From the NCBI GenBank assembly GCA_910579155.1, contig CAJTTS010000061.1:1-19983 (forward strand): DNA of 19,983 nucleotides, written 5' to 3'. Of this stretch, positions 14,861 through 19,983 are shown one piece after another. Under the pieces are notes generated by a model. It searched no databases and was not told the origin of the DNA. It saw only the letters and a program-made list of their open reading frames with translations. The stretch comes from an uncultured Oscillospiraceae bacterium. GTDB taxonomy: Bacteria; Bacillota_A; Clostridia; Oscillospirales; Oscillospiraceae. Position 1 is the first letter of the stretch, and every line of letters begins with the position of its first letter. The position numbers were made by a program, and so were the translations under genes.

Positions 14861-16024
14861 CGAACTGAAATGCTGCTCAAGGCCCAAGGCTTTGATGTTT
14901 TTCGCGGCGTTGACTTCCCGGTTATGCGCCGCGCCGCACTTGGGGCATTGCCACCGCTTGCGCTTGTAATGCACCTCGTCATCCAGCACAAGCCCACAGA
15001 CAGAGCAGGTACGGGTTGTGGGCATATACCGATCCACCAGAATCAGCGGCTTGCCCTGCCGTGCCAGCTTGTATCGCAGACACTCCCGGAACATACCGAA
15101 CCCGGAATCCAGCACATTGCCCAGATTCATCCTTTTGGAGAGCGTCTGCATCGAATCGCTTCTGATGCACACGGCGTCCCAGCCGTTGGCTATCCGGCTG
15201 GATTCCTTGTGGATAAAGTCGCGCCGCTGGTTGGCGATGTGCTCATGGAGCTCACGGTACTTTTGGACTGCTTCGTTATAGTTGTTGGATCCGGGCTGCA
15301 TCCGGTTGAGCCGCCGCTGGAGCTTTGCCAGCTTTTCCTGGGACTGCTTCATCCAATGAGGGGCATCGGCCATACCGCCGTTGTCCGCCACATAGAAGTG
15401 GCCCATGGAGTATTTCAGGCCCACGGTGGTCTCCGCTGTGGGGGCGACAGGCTCCGGCTTCTTCACGGTATATTCGTAGAGAATATAGGCGTAATATTTG
15501 CCGGACTTCGTTTTCTCCACCGTGACCCGCCGCAGCTTCCAGCCGTTTCGCGGGCGGCGGGGGAACTTGCCCCGGACGATCCCCGCCTTGGTCATGCGGA
15601 TACCGTCCCGCGTGATATAAATGGTGGGGCCGGATTCAAACACATGGTTGCAGGCGGTAAAGGAATCCCGGTCAGTCTTTTTCTTTTTGAACTTGGGCCG
15701 ACCAAAGGCTTCCGGGCTCTTGAAGAACACGCGGAACGCCTGGGACAGCTTGTTGTGCTCCTGGATGAGCGCCTGGTTATCGACCTCTTTCAAAAACGGC
15801 GCTTCCTTTTTGTACTTGGCCGGGGTGGGGATGAAGTGCTTGTCGGTTTCCAGGTAAAACCGCTGCTGATCCGCCAGCATCCGGTTCCAGATGTAACGGC
15901 AGCATCCGAAGGTGTTTTCAAAGAGCTCCGCTTGAGCCTCGTTGGGGTAGAGACGGGCTTTGATGGTGTTGTACTGGACGATCCGCCCGTCTGCGGCGCG
16001 CTGTTCCCTGGGCTTCCTCGGCAT
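14837..16024 (-). CDS. tldR: Nuclease-dead TnpB homologue, TldR-like RNA-guided repressor
   Basis: The 395-aa protein has the full TnpB layout: an N-terminal wedge/helical part (QYNTIKARLYPNEAQ, CCRYIWNRML), a split RuvC domain and a C-terminal zinc finger with Cys340, Cys343, Cys360 and Cys363. The three RuvC catalytic positions are changed. The usual VG[IL]D is VGLK (Lys204), the usual Glu of VCIED is Arg288 (VCIRSD), and the last Asp of DRDxNAA is Glu370 (NREVNAA). DNA cleavage is therefore unlikely, while RNA and DNA binding may remain. Dead TnpBs next to flagellin genes are known as TldR, RNA-guided transcriptional repressors. No tnpA or intact transposon is present. Its neighbours are a resolvase upstream and csrA and flagellin downstream. 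Confidence 0.85.
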   Translation of the reverse strand: MPRKPREQRAADGRIVQYNTIKARLYPNEAQAELFENTFGCCRYIWNRMLADQQRFYLETDKHFIPTPAKYKKEAPFLKEVDNQALIQEHNKLSQAFRVFFKSPEAFGRPKFKKKKTDRDSFTACNHVFESGPTIYITRDGIRMTKAGIVRGKFPRRPRNGWKLRRVTVEKTKSGKYYAYILYEYTVKKPEPVAPTAETTVGLKYSMGHFYVADNGGMADAPHWMKQSQEKLAKLQRRLNRMQPGSNNYNEAVQKYRELHEHIANQRRDFIHKESSRIANGWDAVCIRSDSMQTLSKRMNLGNVLDSGFGMFRECLRYKLARQGKPLILVDRYMPTTRTCSVCGLVLDDEVHYKRKRWQCPKCGAAHNREVNAAKNIKALGLEQHFSSQELRESA

Positions 16025-16062
16025 TGCGGCCTACCTTCCCTTTCCTGCCCGAACGAAAATTT

Positions 16063-16088
16063 GGACGGGATTGTATACTCCTCCGTCC
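16063..16088. repeat. 26-bp dyad site, proximal copy
   Basis: Plus-strand half site GGACGGGATTGT, central AT, right half ACTCCTCCGTCC. It matches its partner at 16178-16203 in 22 of 26 positions, and 19 bp including the TTT in front are identical. The 26-bp length with a 2-bp centre is the format of crossover sites of small serine recombinases. It lies just upstream of the TnpB-like gene. Confidence 0.6.
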
Positions 16089-16127
16089 AGGGCATTTTTC
16101 AAAAATCTTACCTTCGTTCTGTACTAC

Positions 16128-16135
16128 ATATCGGC
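16128..16135 (-). promoter_or_regulatory. Perfect flagellar-sigma (sigma28/sigmaD) -10 box
   Basis: GCCGATAT, the -10 consensus of the flagellar sigma factor, points toward the tldR-csrA-fliC genes and lies between the two dyads. The -35 position at 15 nt spacing reads TTAT rather than TAAA, so the promoter may be weak, altered or accidental. Confidence 0.4.
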
Positions 16136-16177
16136 ATTGCTCCGAGGAAAATAATACTTTTGCGTAAAAATTTTTTT

Positions 16178-16203
16178 GGACGGGATTGTATACGTTCCCG
16201 TCC
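16178..16203. repeat. 26-bp dyad site, distal copy
   Basis: Half sites GGACGGGATTGT and ACGTTCCCGTCC flank a central AT. The two halves match in 10 of 12 positions when one is reversed, so this is the better dyad of the two. It ends 4 bp from the stop codon of the resolvase. Centre-to-centre distance to the other copy is 115 bp, in direct orientation. Confidence 0.65.
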
Positions 16204-16207
16204 AGCT

Positions 16208-16831
16208 TTATTTTGCCCTCACGCAGTCCGAAGCCCGTTCGGCGCGGAGGGAAGCGTCCCGGAACGTGGATTTCGGGATGCCGCAGGCTTCCGCCGCAGC
16301 CCGAAGTGTCATACGCTTATTCCGCCACGCCTGCCGCAGTTCCTCAAAACTATCTGGCAGCGGGTGGCATGGCGGGCCAAAACGCACTCCCTTGGCTTTT
16401 GCTTCCGCGATCCCCTCCGCCTGCCGCTGACGGATATTTTCCCGTTCCGTCTGGGCCACGTAGCTGAGGAGCTGGAGCACGATGTCCGCGATCAGCGTGC
16501 CGGTGAGATCCCGCCCCTGCCGGGTGTCCAGCAGGGGCATATCCAGCACTACGATGGCGGCTTTCCGCTGCTTTGTGATCGTACCCCACTGCTCCAAAAT
16601 CTCATCGTAGTTCCGCCCCAGCCGGTCGATGCTCTTGACCACCAGCACGTCCCCCGGCTGCAAGGCCCTCACCAGCCGCTGGTAGCGCGGGCGGCAGAAG
16701 TCCTTCCCGGACTGCTTTTCTACAATAATATTTTCTTCTGTGACGCCAAACTCCTGCATTGCGGTGAGCTGGCGCGCCTCGTTCTGCTCCTGTGTGGACA
16801 CCCGCACATAGCCGTATGTGTTCTCTGTCAT
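16208..16831 (-). CDS. Small serine recombinase (resolvase/invertase, 207 aa)
   Basis: This is a compact serine recombinase of the Hin/Tn3-resolvase type. The catalytic domain has YGYVRVSTQEQN with nucleophile Ser12 and KSIDRLGRN with Arg70 and Arg73. The long E helix (LLSYVAQTERENIRQRQAEG) follows, and a C-terminal helix-turn-helix (MTLRAAAEACGIPKSTFRDA) binds DNA. The catalytic domain is N-terminal and the HTH C-terminal, so it is not an IS607 TnpA, which has the opposite order. The start has AAAGGGG upstream. Two 26-bp dyads directly after the gene are likely its sites. It could resolve element dimers or switch the flagellin module. Confidence 0.92.
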   Translation of the reverse strand: MTENTYGYVRVSTQEQNEARQLTAMQEFGVTEENIIVEKQSGKDFCRPRYQRLVRALQPGDVLVVKSIDRLGRNYDEILEQWGTITKQRKAAIVVLDMPLLDTRQGRDLTGTLIADIVLQLLSYVAQTERENIRQRQAEGIAEAKAKGVRFGPPCHPLPDSFEELRQAWRNKRMTLRAAAEACGIPKSTFRDASLRAERASDCVRAK

Positions 16832-16841
16832 GGGTCGGCCC

Positions 16842-16970
16842 CTTTCTGTAAAATGCGGTATTTGAGTAATACTATATTTTACCAGAAACGGGCTGTTTAC
16901 ACATCCAGCGACTTCAAAAAGTTCCTATAACACCAAACAAACCGAGCTGTTTCGAACCGAGCTGTCTGAT
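16842..16970 (-). promoter_or_regulatory. Resolvase upstream region with tandem 15-bp repeat
   Basis: Two copies of AACCGAGCTGT at 16940-16950 and 16955-16965 form a tandem repeat with 15-bp period. Closer to the gene lies an AT-rich GGTAAAATATAGTATTAC stretch that could supply a -10 element (TATAGT). The repeat could bind a regulator; no -35 is convincing. Confidence 0.35.
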
Positions 16971-16972
16971 AC

Positions 16973-17230
16973 TCACTTGATTTGATAGAGATTTGAGGTC
17001 AAGCTCCCATTCTCCCTCCACCTGCTGGACTTCTCCACCAGCCCCGCCCTCACCAGATCGTCCAGCGCCCGCTTCACCGTTGAGCGGGACAGGCTCACCC
17101 CAGCGGCGATGGTATTGATCCCCGGCCAGCAGGTGCCCTGCTTGTTGGCGTGATCCCGCAGATAGATGAGCACGACCTTGGCACGTGAGCTTAACTCGCC
17201 ATCCTGATAGATAGAATCATAATAGGCCAC
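16973..17230 (-). CDS. Helix-turn-helix replication/conjugation-associated protein
   Basis: This 85-aa protein is a winged-helix DNA binder: AKVVLIYLRDHANKQGTCWP followed by GINTIAAGVSLSRSTVKRAL and DDLVRAGLVEK, the pattern of the HTH_36/RepA-N-like helix-turn-helix group. Two starts compete. GTG at 17230 has GGGAGG 7 nt upstream and begins MAYYDSIYQDGELS. ATG at 17245 adds five residues but contains that ribosome site inside the gene. I prefer the GTG. Either way the gene starts at or just inside the end of the VirD4 gene, so it is coupled to the conjugation operon. Its function there is unknown. Confidence 0.75.
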   Translation of the reverse strand: MAYYDSIYQDGELSSRAKVVLIYLRDHANKQGTCWPGINTIAAGVSLSRSTVKRALDDLVRAGLVEKSSRWRENGSLTSNLYQIK

Positions 17231-17234
17231 CACA

Positions 17235-18425
17235 TCACCTCCCATCCGTGGGCGGTGGCTGGCTGACCCGCCTCTTTGCGGAATCGGGCATCGTTGCCAA
17301 CGGATGACGTTCTGTCTGTCGAGGCTCGTCACCTCCATGCTCAATCTGCCGCCCAGCCCGTCCCTCTCGCGGGGGACGGGCTTTTTCGCCCTTCCTCGGG
17401 TCTGTCCAAAACCGGGCGATGATGGCGTCCTCCAGCTCCTGCCGTCCAGCGTAGTACACCTTCCGCTGCCCATGCTCCGGGGTCTGGTAAGGCTCCCCGA
17501 AGGTAATGCCCCAGTCCAGGAACAACCGCAGCCGTGTCCGCATGGGGTGTGAGCCGGTTTTCATCACCACAAACTCGCCCTTGGGGATGGACTTCAGCTC
17601 ATCCGGCGTCATCAGCGCCCGCTCCGCCATCTGGAGGGACTGGCTGTTCTCGCCCTTGCTCCGGCTAATGGAGCCGGACTGGACGGTGTAGCTGCCCAGA
17701 GAGCGGGACAACTCCTCGGCGGTCTTGCTGTTGGGGGCGAAGCCGCCGAAGATGGTCGATTGGCAGTTGTCCTGAATGATCTCCGAGCCCTCTTTGCCGT
17801 AGTTTTTTTCCAACTGCGCCAAGCTCTGTATGATGGGAAGCATGGTCAGCTTCCGGGAGCGTCCCGCGCTGAACAGGGACAGCACATCGAAGGGGGGCAT
17901 GGTGCCGAACTCGTCACAGAACAGCACCACCCGGTTCTTCAGCTTGCCGCCGTTTTCGTCCGCCACGGAGAACAGCTCCCGGCTCAAATTCTGGATCATT
18001 AATCCCGCCATGAAGTTCTTGGTCTGATCTTCCTCGGGGAGTATCAAAAAAATGGCGGATTTTTTACTGGCAAAGCTCTCGGCATCGAGCGGGCTGTCGA
18101 AGCAGATCGTCTGCTCCAGCTCGGTGTCCAGAAAAGCGTTCAGCCGGGAGAGCACCGTGGACAGCACCGATGCCATGGCCTGCTCGGAGGTGTTGAGGGC
18201 CGCTCCCGCAAACCACCGGGCCTTGTGCTCGGGCGGCAGGCGGCTCATCAGCACCTGGAAGCAGCTCTTGCCCTTGGTCTGGGACGGCTCCAGCAGATCC
18301 TGCACCAGCTTGAACACCGACACAATGTGGCGGCGTTCCCGAAGCTCCCCATCAATTTTCTTGGGCGGCAGGTACTCAGCCAGCAGGAGGATCACCGCTG
18401 TGAGCAGACCCTCGGCGGAGTCGTA
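17235..18425 (-). CDS. virD4: VirD4/TraG-type coupling protein, 3' exon (interrupted by a group II intron)
   Basis: This part encodes about 396 residues of a type IV coupling protein, the hexameric ATPase that brings DNA to a conjugation channel. Visible segments are EGLLTAVILLLAEYLPP, HKARWFAGAALNTSEQAMAS, the Walker B VVLFCDEFGTMPPF, FSAGRSRKLTMLPIIQSLAQ and DNCQSTIFGGFAPNSKT. The Walker A part and the membrane segments are missing because they lie in the 5' exon outside the window. The open frame continues upstream to 18503, but that part is intron domain V/VI and not protein. The exon begins near YDSAEG; the exact splice point is an estimate. If the intron splices, a full protein can still be made. 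Confidence 0.85.
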   Translation of the reverse strand, partial: YDSAEGLLTAVILLLAEYLPPKKIDGELRERRHIVSVFKLVQDLLEPSQTKGKSCFQVLMSRLPPEHKARWFAGAALNTSEQAMASVLSTVLSRLNAFLDTELEQTICFDSPLDAESFASKKSAIFLILPEEDQTKNFMAGLMIQNLSRELFSVADENGGKLKNRVVLFCDEFGTMPPFDVLSLFSAGRSRKLTMLPIIQSLAQLEKNYGKEGSEIIQDNCQSTIFGGFAPNSKTAEELSRSLGSYTVQSGSISRSKGENSQSLQMAERALMTPDELKSIPKGEFVVMKTGSHPMRTRLRLFLDWGITFGEPYQTPEHGQRKVYYAGRQELEDAIIARFWTDPRKGEKARPPREGRAGRQIEHGGDEPRQTERHPLATMPDSAKRRVSQPPPTDGR

Positions 18426-18488
18426 ATGGGATAAGCGTCCCCGCGCCTTGCCGCGTCTCCACGGTAGGTTTCGGGTCAGCTCTCCCCC

Positions 18489-18522
18489 GAACCGGACGTA
18501 CACCTCTCAGCGTATCCGGCTC
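18489..18522 (-). ncRNA. Group II intron domain V
   Basis: A 34-nt hairpin starts GAGCCGGATACGC, has a GAGA loop and ends GTACGTCCGGTTC. This is the conserved catalytic domain V with the AGC-type triad region near its 5' side. It lies 22 nt after the maturase stop, at the expected place. Confidence 0.9.
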
Positions 18523-18543
18523 TCCATCTACCAGCCTAAGCGA

Positions 18544-19983
18544 TTAGCTGTGTATCTTTTCGTGGCAGACTTTACATACGGCAAGGGATTTTCGCCGCAT
18601 TTTCCTCATCAACATTTCCCAGTCATTGCCGCCAGTGAGGTCTTTCAGCCTTCTGACGTGGTGCATACGGATATCGTCGGTTTTCTGCCCGCACAGTTCG
18701 CAAACGCCGCGCTTGATTCGGGCCGCATTGCTGTTTGGGCTGGTGTACTTCCTTACATATTCCGGCAGGGTGTCGGCGCCCATCAGAACCTCTTTGATGC
18801 GCTTGAAGCCGTCATGGTAAAATTCATACCTTTTCATGCCCGCTTTCGTCTGATACGGAACATAAAATATCCCGTTGTCCGAATATCTGTCGATGATTTT
18901 TCTCACCGTGGTGCGATATTTGCAGGCGAAGGTTTTGTACATACTGTACTCCATGATGTGGGCAAATTTACCCAGCACCGACACGTTATTTGCCAGCCGG
19001 TAGTAGTTGTAGATACCTCTGATTTCCGCGTTGAACTTGGTGATGATTTCGATATCAGGATGATTGACGAGTTTGCCACGGTGTACCGTTTTCCAGATTT
19101 CTTTTCCAGTTTCGTCATACTTGATTTTGAATGTGTGGTATTCCAACAGTTTCCCCATCCATTTTTCTTTCGGAACGTACAGCATGACTCGTCCGCTGTA
19201 CTCCCGTTTCGCGACGCCCTGCTCATTGTATTTGATGGCGTCACTGCGTGAGATGCAGATGTCGTAGCCCAGGAACCTGGCGAAGTCGGAGGAGTGCGTG
19301 ATTTTGGTCTTTTCCTCGGACAGCTCCAGCTTGAGGGCGCTTGCAAGAAAATCTTTTACATCTGCTTTGATGCGCTCTGCGTCCTGCTTGCTTCCAATTA
19401 CACTGATAATAAAATCATCGGCGTATCGGCAGTAGTGTAGGCATTTATAGCTGCTGTTGCATTGTGCATAGTAGGGGTAAACGAACATTTCATTCCTCGC
19501 CCTGCGGAGCTCCCGGTCCATCTCCGCTTTCTGTTCCGGGGCTGCTGTGTCCCATTGCCCTTGAAAGGATTTTTCCAGCTTGTGGTACTTGCCGCGGGCT
19601 CTCAGGTAGTCACTGGCTACCTTTCGATTTTTGGATGTACCAACGTCAAATGACCTCTTGTAGCTGTGCATGAACCGGTCCAGCCTGTCCAGATAAATAT
19701 TTGCCAGAATCGGGCTGACTCCGCTTCCCTGCGGTGTGCCGGAATAGGTTTTGTGGTATTGCCATTGCTCCATATATCCGGCCCGAAGGAATTTCCAGAT
19801 GAGGGCGAGAAAATATTCGTCACTGATGCGCGCACGAAGAATGTCCACCATGATATGGTGGTCGAAGCTGTCGAAGCAGGCTCTGATGTCGCCTTCCACG
19901 AACCACACCGCGCCCTTAAAGTTGATATCGATGTGCTTGAGCGCGGTGTGACAGCTCCGTTTGGGTCTGAATCCATGGGAATC
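18544..19983 (-). CDS. ltrA: Group II intron reverse transcriptase/maturase with HNH domain (5' truncated by window)
   Basis: The frame is open to the window edge and starts mid-protein at DSHGFRPKRSCHTALKH, an RT motif, so 479 residues are visible and the N terminus is missing. RT blocks include EGDIRACFDSFDH, GTPQGSGVSPILANIYLD and the catalytic CRYADDF. The maturase X region holds IRGIYNYYRLANN. The C terminus is an HNH endonuclease with CELCG, RMHHVRRLKDL and CKVCHEKIHS. The protein helps the intron splice and carries out target-primed reverse transcription at new DNA sites. All key residues seen are intact, so the intron may be mobile. Confidence 0.93.
   Translation of the reverse strand, partial: DSHGFRPKRSCHTALKHIDINFKGAVWFVEGDIRACFDSFDHHIMVDILRARISDEYFLALIWKFLRAGYMEQWQYHKTYSGTPQGSGVSPILANIYLDRLDRFMHSYKRSFDVGTSKNRKVASDYLRARGKYHKLEKSFQGQWDTAAPEQKAEMDRELRRARNEMFVYPYYAQCNSSYKCLHYCRYADDFIISVIGSKQDAERIKADVKDFLASALKLELSEEKTKITHSSDFARFLGYDICISRSDAIKYNEQGVAKREYSGRVMLYVPKEKWMGKLLEYHTFKIKYDETGKEIWKTVHRGKLVNHPDIEIITKFNAEIRGIYNYYRLANNVSVLGKFAHIMEYSMYKTFACKYRTTVRKIIDRYSDNGIFYVPYQTKAGMKRYEFYHDGFKRIKEVLMGADTLPEYVRKYTSPNSNAARIKRGVCELCGQKTDDIRMHHVRRLKDLTGGNDWEMLMRKMRRKSLAVCKVCHEKIHS

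Larger units (their letters stand above)
18426..19983 (-). mobile_element. Group II intron (3' part) inserted in virD4
   Basis: A reverse transcriptase/maturase gene is followed by a domain V hairpin and then by coupling-protein coding sequence in the same orientation, which is the anatomy of a mobile group II intron. The 3' boundary is placed near 18426 from where VirD4-like coding begins, and could shift by a few bases. The 5' end is beyond the window. Sense insertion means splicing can restore the host mRNA. Confidence 0.88.

Noticed and set aside
16063..16203. CRISPR array
   Set aside because: Only two repeat copies, each a dyad, with a single 89-bp interval.
14837..16831. Resolvase plus TnpB as an intact IS607-family transposon
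   Set aside because: The recombinase has its catalytic domain first and HTH last, unlike IS607 TnpA, the TnpB homologue lacks catalytic residues, and no transposon ends were identified.
14735..16930. A 731-aa plus-strand open frame across the TnpB homologue and resolvase
   Set aside because: It runs antisense to two recognised proteins, shows no domain of its own and has no ribosome site.
18426..18503. N-terminal 26 residues of the VirD4 open frame
   Set aside because: This stretch is group II intron domain V/VI, and the ATG lies inside domain V.

Overview
The window looks like chromosomal DNA of a GC-rich, motile member of the Clostridia (gut Oscillospiraceae/Lachnospiraceae type). The evidence is the protein style (serine-recombinase cassette, VirD4/TraG coupling protein, Clostridia-like flagellin and CsrA) and the strong AGGAGG-type ribosome binding sites. 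Every convincing gene is on the minus strand, so transcription runs from high to low coordinates. Positions 1-76 hold nothing I recognise.

Left part (77-3650): an apparent three-gene operon for a zinc-dependent medium-chain dehydrogenase, a HAD-family hydrolase and an HSL-type esterase, read in that order. Upstream of it lies an unassigned protein with two zinc-finger-like CxxC...HxxC motifs. These look like ordinary chromosomal or accessory genes.

Middle-left (3728-10330): the site-specific recombination module of an integrative (probably conjugative) element. Read 5'->3' on the minus strand it holds a 73-aa unknown protein, a DeoR-like HTH regulator, about 450 nt packed with hairpins and ending in an intrinsic terminator (candidate structured RNA or attenuator), a 51-aa SHOCT-like protein, three large serine recombinase-family proteins (the middle one lacks the catalytic domain), a metallophosphoesterase and a 49-aa Cys-containing protein. 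The last genes overlap by ATGA.

Middle-right (10622-16831): the most interesting part. In transcription order it has a small serine resolvase/invertase; two 26-bp dyad repeats flanking a segment with a perfect flagellar-sigma -10 box; a TnpB homologue in which all three RuvC catalytic acidic positions are substituted (D->K, E->R, D->E); a probable guide-RNA scaffold; a CsrA-like protein; an 832-aa flagellin; and an unknown protein with a long central hydrophobic segment. This matches the idea of a TldR (nuclease-dead TnpB-derived, RNA-guided repressor) carried with a cargo flagellin. The flagellin start region can fold so that the Shine-Dalgarno sits in a hairpin loop and the AUG in the stem, as expected for CsrA control. 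The inferred system is a mobile, self-contained flagellin-replacement module with RNA-guided transcriptional control, CsrA translational control and possibly a recombinase switch.

Right part (16973-19983): a conjugation-type region with a small HTH protein overlapping the 3' end of a VirD4/TraG coupling-protein gene. The coupling gene is interrupted, in the sense orientation, by a group II intron encoding a reverse transcriptase/maturase with an HNH domain. Domain V is visible; the intron 5' part and the first exon lie beyond the window.
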